A stretch of 64,000 bases of DNA, from positions 122,787,001-122,851,000 of the forward strand of contig CM073886.1 of the NCBI GenBank assembly GCA_037176705.1. Direction: 5' to 3'. The position numbers and the translations under genes were made by a program. Source of the DNA: Molossus alvarezi (Eukaryota; Chordata; Mammalia; Chiroptera; Molossidae). Of the stretch, positions 24,766 through 35,961 are shown piece after piece. Every line of letters begins with the position of its first letter. Position 1 is the stretch's first letter. The notes below the pieces were generated by a model. It was not told the DNA's origin, ran no database searches, and saw nothing but the letters and a program-made list of their open reading frames with translations.

Positions 24766-25285
24766 GCCTCTCCTCACCCCTCATCTATAACCACCAACCT
24801 GTTCTCTTTATCAATGAGCTTGGCTATTTTTTTTGGGGGGGGGGTCCATATAAGAGAGATCATAGCCCTGGCCAGTTTGGCTCAGCGGTTAGAGCGTCGG
24901 CCTGCGGTCCGGAGAGACCCGGGTTCGGTTCCCGCTAAGGGCACGTACTTCGGTTGCAGTTTGTCCCCGGCCCTGGTTGGTTGTGCGGGTGGCAGCCACT
25001 CGATGTGTCCCTTCACGTCGATGTTTCTCTCTCTCTCTCCCTTCCTCTCTCTCCCTCCCACTCTATCTGTACAAAAAATGGAAAAATATCCTCGGGTGAG
25101 GATAAAAAAAAAAAAAAGAAAAAAAAAAAAAAAGAGAGATCATATAGTAATTATCTTTCTTTGTCTGACTTATTTCACTTTATAAGATTATTCTTTAAAT
25201 ATCACCATCTTTCTATTTAGTGCTCATTTAGAGTTAAATCTTTGATTCACCTGGAATGATTTTAGTGCTCTTATTTATGTGCTAT
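24766..25285 (-). mobile_element. Old L1, antisense (middle part of the fragmented copy)
   Basis: It continues the L1 sequence interrupted at 21782: GCCTCTCCTCACCCCTC, ACCACCAACCTGTTCTC, then after a SINE GTCTGACTTATTTCAC and TTAAATCTTTGATTCACC. These are reverse-complement L1 3'-region landmarks in the right order. Confidence 0.75.
24852..25144 (+). mobile_element. VES-type SINE with 13-bp TSD
   Basis: Full-length sense copy, body 24866-25131. Head CCCTGGCCAGTTTGGCTCAG, B box GGTTCGGTTCCC, TCTC tract, GTACAAAAAATGG, perfect tail hairpin ATCCTCGGGTGAGGAT and an A-rich tail. TSD AAGAGAGATCATA at 24852-24864 and 25132-25144. Little decay, so relatively young. Confidence 0.95.
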
Positions 25286-25685
25286 GGCTACTGCATCAGA
25301 TTACCACAAACTTGGTGGTTTCAAAAGCAAAAATGGATTCTCACTGTCTGGAAGCCAGGAGTCTGAAATAAGGTGTTGGCCAGAGCCACACCTCATATAG
25401 GGGCTGCAGTGGGGGAGGGGCGTGGGAGTCATTCCCTACCTCCTCCAGCTGGGGAAGTTTCCTGCTGACTTGCATGTCACTCTAAGCTCTGCTCAGCTGT
25501 CTCCGCCTTTTCCTTATACCTATGATGTCATTTAGGGCCCACCCAAGTAATCCAGAATTATTTCCTCATTTTAAGATTCTTAATCAACGTCTGCAAAGAC
25601 CTTAGTTCCCAATAAGTAACATTCTCAGGTTTCAGGGTTTCAGGTAGATATTGGGGTGGGGTATTTTCAGCCTACCACGGCAGAG
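25286..25685 (-). mobile_element. MLT1-like MaLR LTR, antisense, inside the L1
   Basis: The + strand begins TGCTATGGCTACTGCATC and ATTACCACAAACTTGG, the reverse complement of the conserved MLT1 3' end, and later has TAGGGCCCACCC, AATCCAGAATTATTTCC and CTGCAAAGACCTTAG, the reverse complement of the 5' half. L1 sequence precedes and follows it, so it was inserted into the L1. Confidence 0.7.
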
Positions 25686-26420
25686 CTCCAGTTTAAATTT
25701 TTCTAGTTGGTTAGCCAGTTGTTGCAATAATTTTTCATTGGATAATTTGATTTTACTCAATGAATTGAAATGATTTCTTTGTTATACACACTGGACTTAC
25801 ACATGAATTTAGTTAATTTCTGGGCTTCCAATTCTGTTCTGTTGGCCTATTCAAGTATCAGTGCCAAACAGTTTTCATGATTATAGAGGTATGTGCTATC
25901 ATTACTCTTTTTATCAGCATTTTTCTATAAATTCTTGCAGGTTTCATGACTTTATTCTAAGTTATATAGTAACTGCTCCCTCCCCCCAATTCTTGGTATA
26001 ATTTTGGTTGGAATTGAGTTACATGTCTATATTAGTTTAGATGGAGTTTTATAATTTGTAAAATTATTGTAAGTAGGATATTTCCTTCTGCTGAATTTAT
26101 AATTCCTTTGTATATGGAGATACCATGTTGTATATACATATATGTGTGTATATATTTAACTTACATATGTGTTTGTTTTATATCCAACTATTTACTATAT
26201 TTTCCTGTTGTATTACATAACTCAATTTTCTTAGAGTTTCTAGGCATAAAATTATATCATATATCACATAAAATACCGAGAAATTTGCCTCCTCCTTTCC
26301 AGATTTTATACCTACTATCTGTTTTTCTTCCCTGACTGCTTTGCCTGGTATTGCCAGCACAGTGTTAGACAATGTCAGTGATAGCTCACATCCTCTCCTC
26401 ACTGAACTTTAACAGGAGCG
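25686..26420 (-). mobile_element. Old L1, antisense (right part)
   Basis: It resumes the L1 after the LTR: TTGGTTAGCCAGTTG, TTCTGGGCTTCCAATTC, TTCTGTTGGCCTATTC, which are reverse-complement L1 landmarks. High divergence, no ORF. Confidence 0.65.
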
Positions 26421-26544
26421 ACTATTAGGTCAAAACACATAATTGCCCTTTCTGTAGGTGGGGAAAAAAATCAAATATCAGCAATTTCATATTCATTTTA
26501 ATGATATTTCCCTATATAAGCATGATAACTTTTGAAAACACACA

Positions 26545-26850
26545 CAAGATATGAAAGAAGAATCCATTTATTTATTCCATAAAGATTTATTGAACATCTG
26601 CCATGTGTCAGGTACTATTCCTTCTTGTACGGACACAGCAGTGTTCATGGAGCTTATAGTCCAGTAGACAGAGTCAGACAATACATAAATCCATAAAGGT
26701 AAGATGGTAGCAAGTACGCAGAGGAAAACTAAAACAGGGATGGGGTACATGGAGTCACCAGGGAGAGGAACGGGTGCTGTTTCTAGACAGGGTGATCAGG
26801 TGGAACCTCTGCAGACACGGCTGACCTGAACGGATGAGGGAGTGAGCCGT
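26545..26850. mobile_element. L2 LINE fragment
   Basis: It contains TTTATTGAACATCTGCC, ATGTGTCAGGTACTATTCC and ACACAGCAGTGTTCATGG, diverged from the L2 3' end. It runs into a short perfect tandem repeat at 26848-26928. Confidence 0.55.
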
Positions 26851-26928
26851 GCGGGTGTCCGAGGAAAGGACGTCCGTGCGGGTGTCCGAGGAAAGGACGT
26901 CCGTGCGGGTGTCCGAGGAAAGGACGTC
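26848..26928. repeat. 27-bp tandem repeat, three perfect copies
   Basis: Three identical units at 26848-26874, 26875-26901 and 26902-26928. Each unit starts CGTGCGGGTGTCC and ends GGACGTC, so the 8-bp palindrome GGACGTCC recurs every 27 bp. Perfect identity suggests a recent expansion. Confidence 0.97.
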
Positions 26929-26959
26929 CATGCAAAGAAAGCACCGTATGCAAAGACCA

Positions 26960-27460
26960 GAGGCATGTGCGCCTGGATTGGATTTTATTGGATTCCTTTA
27001 TTGTATCTCTTTGGAAGTGATCATGGGATTTGTCTACTTTGATCAGTGAATAGGATGAATGATATTACTGAATTTCCTGATATGGAATCCTTCTTGCATC
27101 TTTGTATGATCCTCACAAGATTACGGCTTATTCTTTGTCAGATGTTAGGCTGGCTTTGTAAAAAATTTTGTATACTTTCCTTTTTTATGTGTACTCTTGA
27201 ACTGTTTTTGAATACCTTTAAATCTATTTTGTAAGGATTTGATAGAATTCACCTATGAAACTGTCCAAACCTGGTGCTTTTGTGGAGGGGAGGGTGAGTA
27301 GTAATTCCCTAATTTTTTTCTTTTCCATCCCCTCATGGTAAGTAGTCTATTTTGATTTTCTGTCTCTTCTGAATCTGCTTGGTAATTAACATTTTCTTAG
27401 GAAATCATTTATCCAGATTTTCAACTTTCCTTAAATAGAATTAGTTGAAGGAGAAATTGC
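26960..27460 (-). mobile_element. L1 ORF2 region remnant, antisense
   Basis: The + strand resembles reverse-complement L1 ORF2 text: AGTGATCATGGGATTTG, TTGATAGAATTCACCTATG, AACCTGGTGCTTTTGTGG. In minus orientation it probably belongs to the same old L1 as 20700-26420. No open frame. Confidence 0.55.
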
Positions 27461-28794
27461 TTTTGTTCTTTGTTGACCATTATTACCTAATGGTATTTTC
27501 CTGCATTGGAGGCGATTTGGTTATATTGACAACTGAGTAATATGCTGGTTTAGTAGTTGCTCTGCAAGTGGGTTGAGCAGGTATTGTCATATCCTCACCT
27601 TGCAAACACGGAAACCAAAGCTGAGAGACTGCGGTGAGCAGTGAATTGCAGCAAGAACTAGGCTTCATCTCTTCTGATCCCGGTCTGCTGCACTCTCAGA
27701 GGACTGTGATCTCTCCTCTCAGGCACCTTTCTGCTGCTGCATCTGCTCCCCTCTCTTTCCTTCCACCCCATTTTGTCACCTTACCTTTATCGCATACTAA
27801 CTAAGTTCCTGGCACTGTCTGTCTGTGGCATGTCGTGTGTTAGCCAGAATTGCAGTGCTCTCTCCTGTGCTCACCTGCTGGAGTGTACGGTTTACTGCCA
27901 AGTGGCAAAGTGTTTGAAGGGAAGCTAATATTTAAAAGGATCCTTTCGTAAAGGTCACTGTAATTGAGAATGTGTGTCTGGTTGTTTTTCTTCCCTGCAA
28001 TTGACTTCTGTCAGTGATGAAACGAAGATTTACTGCATCTTGTTTTACCACAGAAGAGCACAGTTAGACCCTACACACACTTACCTGCTTGCACACGACA
28101 TACGCTCACCTGTTCTCCAGTGGTGAGAACAGTCTTTGACACTGTGCACTTCTCGAATGAGTCTTTACGTCTCATTCCTGGCCCGGCAGTGCAGTAGGCA
28201 CGGAAGTGTTAAAGCACAGCAGGATCACAGAGGACTCCTGTTCAGTCACACGCAGGCAGATTTGATTACAGTTTCTTGTTAAAAGATGTTACTGGGGGGG
28301 GGGGGGGGAGCTGGCTGGGGAGTGGGCAGGATATAGATCCAGAACGCGATTAGCTTACACATCAGACAGGGATGGATGTGTGTGGGAGCCCGGCCCCGGG
28401 CCAGCGGCCAGCAGCCTGACAGCTCTGTCAGCCACGGCCCTTTTCTTCCCGAAGAGCTGCCGTCACTGCTGGTGCCGTCCGCCTGGTGTTCGGAGTGCGT
28501 TTGGTCTGACACAGGGTCCGTGGCTATGTGCGCGTTGCAATACCATCCCCACCCACAAAGGATGTGTCCAGAGTCATGCTGAGTTAGCAGCAATGCTGAA
28601 AGAGGTTACTTTTGGAGGGAGTAAAGGTGTGTTTGTGTCAGCAAGAGATATAAACCCACAGGGAAAAAGATGACTTTTCTCTGACTTATGCTCAGGTGAC
28701 TGGTCCCCACTGACCACCGTACTGCTGTGTGAAGGCCAGTGTTTCTCCATGTGGCTTCGTGGGTGGTGTCAGCATCGAGAGTGGAAGTGGAGAG

Positions 28795-28895
28795 GTTAAA
28801 CATGCAGATCTCTGGACCCCGCCCCAGACCAACTCAGTGTCTGTGACATTGGGGCTGGGATCTACATCTCACTAAGTTCCCGGGATGATTATTTT
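28795..28895. mobile_element. MER5-type hAT fragment
   Basis: ATGCAGATCTCTGGACCCC, GCCCCAGACCAACTCAG and TCCCGGGATGATT follow the order of the MER5A/B consensus (non-autonomous hAT-Charlie). Short and diverged. Confidence 0.5.
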
Positions 28896-29159
28896 ACACA
28901 GTAACATTTGGTAATAATACAAAAGTAATTGTTTAAAATAGACCACAAATGATTTGCCCTTAAGAAAATTTAAGTGTTTATAGTAGATTATTTTTATTCT
29001 GTACTGAAGACACATACACAGTTATTTCCCTCAGGATTTAAAAAAATGTCAAATGGCTATGTTATATGTAATACATAAATTATTTTATTAAATCTGTTCT
29101 AAATACAGCTTTTTAAAGATATACCTATAATATGGAGTAAGGAACACCTGATAGCCAAA

Positions 29160-29375
29160 GCACGGTATATAATAATAATGACTTACATATATTTGCAACA
29201 CGCCAGGCTTGCTTAAAAATGTTATATATTATTCATTTAATCCTCATGGCAGTCCTGGGAGGTAAGTGGTATTATTGACCCCTTTTCACAGATGAGGAAA
29301 TTGAGGCCAGTGACTTGAGCAAAGCTGCCTAGATCACAGGTGGCAGAACTGGAATGTGAACACAGTGGTCCGGCT
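29160..29375 (+). mobile_element. MIR SINE fragment
   Basis: CATTTAATCCTCATGGCAG, GGTATTATTGACCCC, TTTTCACAGATGAGGAAA, TTGAGGCCAG and GATCACAGGTGGCAGAACTG are the MIR core and 3' landmarks in order. Confidence 0.8.
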
Positions 29376-30994
29376 TCTGGGTCCCACTCCTGCTTTGGAC
29401 CACGGCAGTGTCCTCTCGTCACAGGGCCACCCGTGTCTTATTGGAAGAGGGAGTAATAGTGACGCTGACAGCCTACGTGTGCGCCATCGTGGCCCAGCAG
29501 AGTCCTGGGCTTTGGCTCCTGCTCTGGGATTTCCTTCCCTTCACCGAGACCGTTCCCATCCGCGAAGTGAGAGAGGGCTCGGTGCTGCCGGCCTCCCAGC
29601 CTGTTCCGAATGGAAACTGGCGCCGGGCACCTTTAATAAATGCCAGCCCGAGGGGGCACCGCCGTGCCGCCTCTCAGGTCCGTGCACTCCTCAGAGGGAA
29701 TCACTTTAACATGTTCGCCGGTCCTGATGAGGTAGCTGACGATTTTAGAGGCTTTTTGTGTTTGCTTTTCCTCCCTCTCCCCTCCCCCTCTTTTTGTTTC
29801 TGGTTTCCACCGGTTTCATCTCTCTCCGTCCTCACCCAGTCTTTGGGCTCTCGTACTTATCACTGTGAGTAAGGACGCCCTGGCTAATGAGTCTGAGATT
29901 TGTTTGTCAATTTTCCAAAATATTGTTGTACGTGTCCCGAAGAAAATAGAACTTCCTTTATCCAGAAACATCTTGTCAGCTCTCATCTTCTTATGGGTCT
30001 CTAATATGTTTTTGAAAAATTATATTTGATTAGCTCTTCATCAGAAAAAAGGGACCATTTCAAGTGGAATCTTTTGATCAAACTCTTTATTTAGTCTTAA
30101 TAATTCTGCAATTGTGATGATTGGGTCAGAGTTCATCTGGGCTGTAGTCATCCTGACAGGGTGAACAAGTGTGTCCGATTGTCAAGTCATGGCTATAATT
30201 GACTTTGACTTTGAGGTTTTCCTTCATAATAAACAATGGGCCCCGAGCCAAAAAATCTTGTGGTTTATGCTCACATACTGATGACTGAATGCTACAAGAG
30301 ATCTCCCCTCATACCCATTTTATTGCCCTGGAGCTCACTTTAGCTTTCTGGATGAGTCATCGCAGAAGAACATCCATAATTAACGAATCTGACCCGTGGA
30401 CCTTTCGCCGCAGCTGAAACACTGGAGACTTCACAGTGGCCGGAGCACTGGAGGAGGCCCAGACCAGAGCTCGGCCAGCGCCACGGCAGCCCTGCTCACA
30501 CTGAACATCCCACAGCAGCCGTGCACCCCGAAGTGCCCGTTTAGGGGGCAGGGGAAATCTTATTCATTACTGAGCAGCCTACGCAAAGTCCCTTGGGCTG
30601 AAACGCTGAAGGAGGCCCCGTCCTTTCCTATAGCGCAGGGTGCTGCCAAGGACTCGCTCGAGCAAGCAGCGTTGAGAATTCGCTTTTTAAGGTGTTCGAG
30701 GGGAAGGTAATTAGCACAGAGTATCAGACGATCATAATTTATACAATTGAGAAAGACATTTGCTTACGCTTTTATATTTACATCATGAAATAATAGCTGT
30801 TTGCAAACGCAGAGTTTACTGGAGCTAAAACAAAACAACCCTCAGCCCTCCTCTGATAAGTTTATTTAATGGTCAGCATCTGTAACTACGTCCATATCTA
30901 ATCTGCTCTTCTTTTTTTGGTAACTCTAGTAAACAAGTTGACAAGTTAGTCAAGTGAAAAAAATTTACTATTCACAAAGTGAATTAAACTGGAA

Positions 30995-31252
30995 ACCAGC
31001 CCTGGCCTGTTTGGCTCAGGGATTAGAGCATGGGCCCTCGGACCGAGGACTCTGGTCGATTCCGGTCAAGGGCACGTACCTCGGTTGCGGCTTGGTCCCT
31101 GACCTTGGTTGGGGTTTTGTGGGAAGCAACCTCTCTCTCTCTGTCTCTCTCTCTCTTTCTCTCTCTCTCCTCTCCCTCCCTCCCTCCTTCCTTCCACTCT
31201 ATCTGAGGATAAATGGACAAATATCCTCCAGTGAGGATTTTAAAAAACAGCT
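30995..31252 (+). mobile_element. VES-type SINE, sense
   Basis: CCCTGGCCTGTTTGGCTCAG head at 31000, diverged B-box region, a long (TC)n(CTTC)n pyrimidine tract, and tail hairpin ATCCTCCAGTGAGGAT. Short flanking repeats CTGGAAA suggest the TSD. Confidence 0.85.
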
Positions 31253-31664
31253 GGAAAACACTGGTTTCACATCAGTCTTCTGTATGTTTAAGTTTCCACC
31301 TAACACTTAGAATAACGGGCGAGTGTGGGCCACGAGCCAGTAATAAGATGCGTAGTCCGAGTGAAGCCGATTCCAGTGACATGGGCACTTGACTGGTTCT
31401 CAGTGAGGCTCAGCCTGTCCCCACGAACCTGTTGAGCAGCCACAGTGATCACACCTCTGGCCAAATGAAATGTCCCCTTCTTTTCTTTCTCTTCATGTTG
31501 ATCCCTTGTAGGCTTTTGTTTTGGGCAACTGAGAGAAACCTGCCACAAGGCTAGGAGTTTGCGTTGACGACTGAGAATTCTGGAGGAACTGACCGCCCGA
31601 GGCAGAGGGGTGGGTGGTGGAAACGCTGCCTCGCAGCACGGGACACATTTCCTCTCTGTTTCCT

Positions 31665-31830
31665 TCTACATTTTGCTGTGAGGTTTAGGTCTTTGATCCA
31701 TTTGCAGTTAATTTTTGTATCTTGTGTAAAGTATGGGCCCAGTTCCTTCTTTCCTTGCATATGGATAGAGAGTTTTGCCAACACCGAGTATTGCAAGGAG
31801 CCCAGTTCTTACACTCAACTTTTCCCTACT
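31665..31830 (-). mobile_element. L1 fragment, antisense
   Basis: GGTCTTTGATCCATTTGC, AGTTAATTTTTGTATC, GTATGGGCCCAGTTCC and GAGTTTTGCCAACACC match L1 reverse-complement landmarks. Confidence 0.7.
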
Positions 31831-32344
31831 TGGCCAACAAAATGCAAGAACAGGTGTGGAACAAGCACCGCTGGGAAAGCGGGACACGGGTTCATGCCTC
31901 GTTTGGCAGTTTGGGGAAGGGGAGCACGGGTGCCTGTGCGCTAAGCGTCATGTCTGATGTCACACACACAATACGGCTCTTTTTCTGACAACATGGTTAT
32001 CGGTGCAGAAGTGGAATTTGAGATACACATGTGGAGTTGCACAAAGAGAACCATCCCCTCTTCCAAACGGTTTGCTATCCCCTAAGTTAGAATGCCTGCA
32101 GAGGACGTGCCAACCGTATGGCCTGGACATAGAAGGTGACAGTGCAAGTGACCATGATGTAGAGATTTGCTGAGAATTGTGCCGAGTTCAATGCTAAGGG
32201 AAGACAAGGTGCTGCCTTTGAAAACCTACTCTTGTTCTTTTGTCCTGGCTGCTAGGAAGTTCAGTGCTAAGTTTTGTGCTCAGCTACATACTCTTTCATT
32301 CCTTGGTTCTTGACCTACTCATTTAGTTTGTTTGGATTTTCTGT

Positions 32345-32560
32345 ATAAGTCCATTTTATTGAGGTAGAATTTACATATACTAAAACAAAAAAACACTCAT
32401 TTCAAGTCTTGACAAATGTATGCATCTGTGTAATCATCACTTCAAACAAGATCATAGAATGTTTACATCCCCCCAAAATGTTCCCCTGTGCCTCTCTGCC
32501 CCTGGCTAAATCCCTGCCCTTCTCTGTTAGCCCCTAATCTGCTAAAATACTTGTAGGCAG
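32345..32560 (-). mobile_element. L1M 3' UTR-type fragment, antisense
   Basis: TTTTATTGAGGTAGAATTTAC, GTCTTGACAAATGTATGC and TAATCATCACTTCAAAC read like the reverse complement of an old L1ME-type 3' UTR. Confidence 0.65.
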
Positions 32561-33974
32561 AGTAGAAAAGAGCAACTACTTAAATGAAACAACTTTTCGC
32601 GCTGCAGGTTTTCTTCCTGTGATCTGTGTTCATTCTCTTCTTGTATATCCCCCAAAGCTCCCGTGTGTCACCGTCTCTGCCGGAGGGTGCAGTACGTAAC
32701 GAGCAGCGATGGTGTTAGAAAGCCGGGGCCCTCCTTTCTCGTGATTCTGCGAGTCCTGACCTATGAAAACCTGCCGCTGCTTTTGGAACCGTTAGAGTTG
32801 TGGCGTGTTTGTAGATGGCGGAACAGTGTCTGGTAGTGACGACGAGAAGTTTGACCAACTGGATTGTGTAGGGGGACAGCTTGGGCTCTCTGGGTACAGG
32901 TGTGAGGTCACTGGAGAGACAGGAATTGCGACCATTTACGGAGGAGGGAATGTATACACAGCCTGCGTGGAAACACCAGCGTGAACGCGTGCGGGGTGTA
33001 CTTCTTCCCCAGGGTAACGAAGAACGGCGAGACCTGAGATAAGGCTTTAACCCTGCTTTCACTTGCCAGATAGAAGGAGTTGTTGTTGATATTGTGCTGG
33101 CCATTCTCGGATTACCTCATAGAATGAACTGAACTCTAAATGAAGATTTAAGCTAAAATGTATTATCTTCAGATACAATGCTTCAATGTTTCTTTATACT
33201 ATGATAAAACTGCTTTTTAAAAGAAGTCAGCAGAAGCCTGACCGAAAGGGGCACAAAGTAGAACCACTTGACAACTTCTTGGAGTTACTCTCTGTGCGAA
33301 GGGCGTCAGAAGGAATGCGTCAGAAGGAATGCCACCGAGCTAGGGACGTTTGCAGAGCTCACAGAGCCCTGGTGCAGACTCAGCGCCCCGGCCTGGCCTG
33401 GCCCCTGGTCTGCGTGCTGGAGGGCTGTCCCTTGTTTGTTTTGTTTTGTTTTTGCCAACAGTGCTCAATTTACTATATATGTTATCTATTATTTTAAACT
33501 CATTAGATAAAATAACTATTAGCTCAAATTCTCCCACTCATGAGTGTTGTAATCACATGTATTTAGACTACTTAAGTCTGTGAACAGCCCAGAGAGCTAT
33601 AAATAAAGAGCGTGTAGATTCTTGCTCGATGACTATAATCTGTCCTCCCAAACGACTCCAGTTAGCCTGTTTGAAGCGGAGGTGGTCGTGGGTATGTGAA
33701 GATCCATGAACTTGATCCGTTTCATTTTATTCCAGGAAAGGACAGCATCCACAGTCTGCCACCGGGGGCAGACCTTTAAAAGGCCCTTCGGCTCTTCTCT
33801 TGAACATTATTACATTTTCATTGTTCTTTTCTTTGCTGGAAGTTTAATGATTGATACTTAATAATTGAGGTGCAATTGATTTCCCAAATGTGCTTTCATC
33901 CGATGAAAAGTAAAGTCTAATCTAATAAGCATTTGCCAACTACCTTTTTCCTCTCTTCTTTCACTTTCTTTTAG

Positions 33975-34062
33975 GACTCAGCCCAAAACCATGTTTGCAC
34001 AAGTCGAATCTGATGACGAGGAAGCAAAGAATGAGCCAGAATGGAAAAAACGTAAAATTTGA
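33975..34062 (+). CDS. WDR70: WDR70 last exon: acidic/basic C-terminus and stop
   Basis: The acceptor TTTCTTTTAG sits after a pyrimidine-rich tract. The exon completes Lys and reads TQPKTMFAQVESDDEEAKN then EPEWKKRKI, followed by TGA at 34060-34062. The end combines an acidic ESDDEE cluster with a basic KKRK motif that could serve as a nuclear localisation signal (inference), fitting the nuclear role of WDR70. The five exons here total 549 nt, which is 182 codons plus stop, with no frameshift or internal stop, so the gene appears functional. The exon is separated from the previous one by 17.9 kb of repeat-rich intron. Confidence 0.97.
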
Positions 34063-34260
34063 AGAATCTCATACGAGAGCCGTTTGCATGAGGGGGAGGG
34101 ATATTGGACAGGTTTTTTAAAAATGAAATGAAAAATACATTTTATGAACAGATTTTGTCCTTTGCCTTATTGAACTATTCAAAAGATTGGTAGCTACCCT
34201 TCCCCAAAATTACGCTTATATTTTCTTATCTATAACTATTAAACTGTATTATAAGTAAAT
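34063..34260 (+). other. WDR70: WDR70 3' UTR (probable)
   Basis: Sequence directly after the TGA. The only good poly(A) signal nearby is the variant ATTAAA at 34238-34243, in AT-rich surroundings. No AATAAA is seen in the first 400 bp. The true end needs transcript data. Confidence 0.6.
34238..34243 (+). terminator. Candidate WDR70 poly(A) signal ATTAAA
   Basis: ATTAAA lies 176 bp after the stop codon. It is the second most common mammalian poly(A) hexamer. Confidence 0.5.
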
Positions 34261-34574
34261 AAGAAACAGATTCTTAGCCTATTACCAAGTACTTTAGGTA
34301 TTTGGAAACTTTATGCAGTAATTATGGGTCCTGTGCAGATTCTCATAACCTTGAGGAAAGGGAGTGTACATTGAAATGTGCATCTGTCCTCAGCAATCCT
34401 AGGAGCAGAATATGGAAATAGACATCAGAAAGTATAACATTTCTATGTAATATCACAAGTTGTTTACATGACTGTAAATAATTAGGCTGAGTTCAAACTA
34501 AAAGCGCTGCCATGCGAGGGAAGAACACGTATCTGATGATCCTTCAACAACAGAATACAGTTGTTCAGAGTTAG

Positions 34575-34860
34575 GAAGCAGGCTTTGAAGTCAGACCCGT
34601 GTGGGTTCGAATCCTGCCTCTGCCCTTACTGTCTGGGTCACCTCAGGAGAGTTGTTGAATTTCTCTTCTACCTCAGGTGATAACTGTGCTGCTCTCATAC
34701 CTTTGTCAAAAGGATCAGGTGAGACACTCCTTGGAGAGTGTTCCGCATGGTACCTGGCCCACGGTAAATCCGCACTCGGAGTTTGCTGTTTTCACACAGC
34801 TGGTGATGTCTGCTTCGCCTGATTCCTTTCAGTGTTAGATGAGGTACAGAAATGCTGTGT
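34575..34860 (+). mobile_element. MIR SINE fragment
   Basis: GTGTGGGTTCGAATCCTGCC, TTACTGTCTGGGTCACCTC and ACGGTAAATCCGCACTCGG are MIR landmarks (tRNA-related head, core and tail). Confidence 0.75.
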
Positions 34861-35369
34861 AAATGTAAGAGCTGTGTTAGTAGAAGATATTACGAATCCT
34901 TCCAAAAGATCCTTGTGCTTTTGTGACTAGAAAACTAAAAAAAACCTGGCAGTTTGTTCAAAGTAACAATGAGTCAGTGGAATGAAATCCTGTGGCCCGG
35001 TTTCGCATACACGTGGGGTGGCTTTCGCACGTCAAGTGGCTCCTGCTGGACCGTGCCGGCTCTCCAGACTCTTGCCTTCTGCCTGCCTGCTCTCATTTGT
35101 CCCAGTGAATTAAATAACTATGCAGTGAGTGATGATCCAAAACACATGTCAGAAAGCTTCTGGTTCCTCAGGCTTTGCGTACCACTTCTCCCCCCAAATC
35201 TTTTTAACCCTCACTCCCACTCGCGTAGCTCGCGTGCCTCGACAGCTTTAGGTGGTGTGGGCATCCTTCCATAGATAAGCCCTAAAAACCTTCCTTTTTG
35301 TCCACTGTTCTGTCCTTTTCCTTCCCAGCTCCAGTTCATCCCATCCCTTTTCCCCTGTCACCTCCTCAT

Positions 35370-35610
35370 AGGTGATAGGTAATAGGAGGAAACACTAACC
35401 TGTGCTGACTGCCTGACTAGCCGATGACTGCTATTCTCAGGTCTTCTGTATTTGCTCAGTTACTCCTTATGAAAACCTCATGAGGAGGCAAAATTGGTAA
35501 GTCCATTTTACAGACGAGACAAGAGAGATTCAAGATAGCAAATAACCTGTCTAAGATGACGTTAGGGAGAGCTCTGTGAAGACACCCGAGATCCCTAGAC
35601 AGCAGTAATC
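35370..35610 (+). mobile_element. MIR SINE fragment
   Basis: TACTCCTTATGAAAACCTC, ATGAGGAGGCAAAATTGG, CCATTTTACAGACGAGAC and ATAACCTGTCTAAGATGACG follow the MIR core and 3' end order. Confidence 0.7.
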
Positions 35611-35961
35611 AACAAACTGCCCCAAATTTCCTATTCTTGTTGAAATAACTTTATCCAAAATCAATTACAGACCAATATTTTGTTCCAGCTGTTTAGGATT
35701 TGTAAATTTATTTCCTCTTGGATAAAATGTACTGAAAGTATTTCATATTTGTCCCTGTGTTGACATAAACATTGCACCATATGGAAGCAGTCGTCCTGCC
35801 CGGAGGAGGGAGGAGCCTGAGCACAGTGGTCTCCGTGGAGTCGGCTATGACATAAGGGAGAGAGAGGAGGCACATGCTGCCCCAAGATGACTTTCTCGTC
35901 GTTGCCCACAACACAAGTGCCCCTTTCACGCTTGATGCAGTCCATCTCGAGATAGTTTTAT

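Larger units (their letters stand above)
16106..33974. other. WDR70 last intron, 17.9 kb, rich in mobile elements
   Basis: It runs from donor GTAAGG to acceptor CTTTTAG. The major contents (L1, HAL1-like, LTR, SINE, L2, MIR, MER5 pieces) are listed separately. The remaining stretches (18961-20220, 27461-28790, 29375-30990, 32565-33970) contain no gene or repeat I can name with confidence. A run of 15 G occurs at 28294-28308. Confidence 0.8.

Noticed and set aside
32715..33104. 129-codon minus-strand ORF in the WDR70 last intron.
   Set aside because: No recognisable domain, no Kozak-like or splice context, and no poly(A) tail or TSD to suggest a retrocopy.
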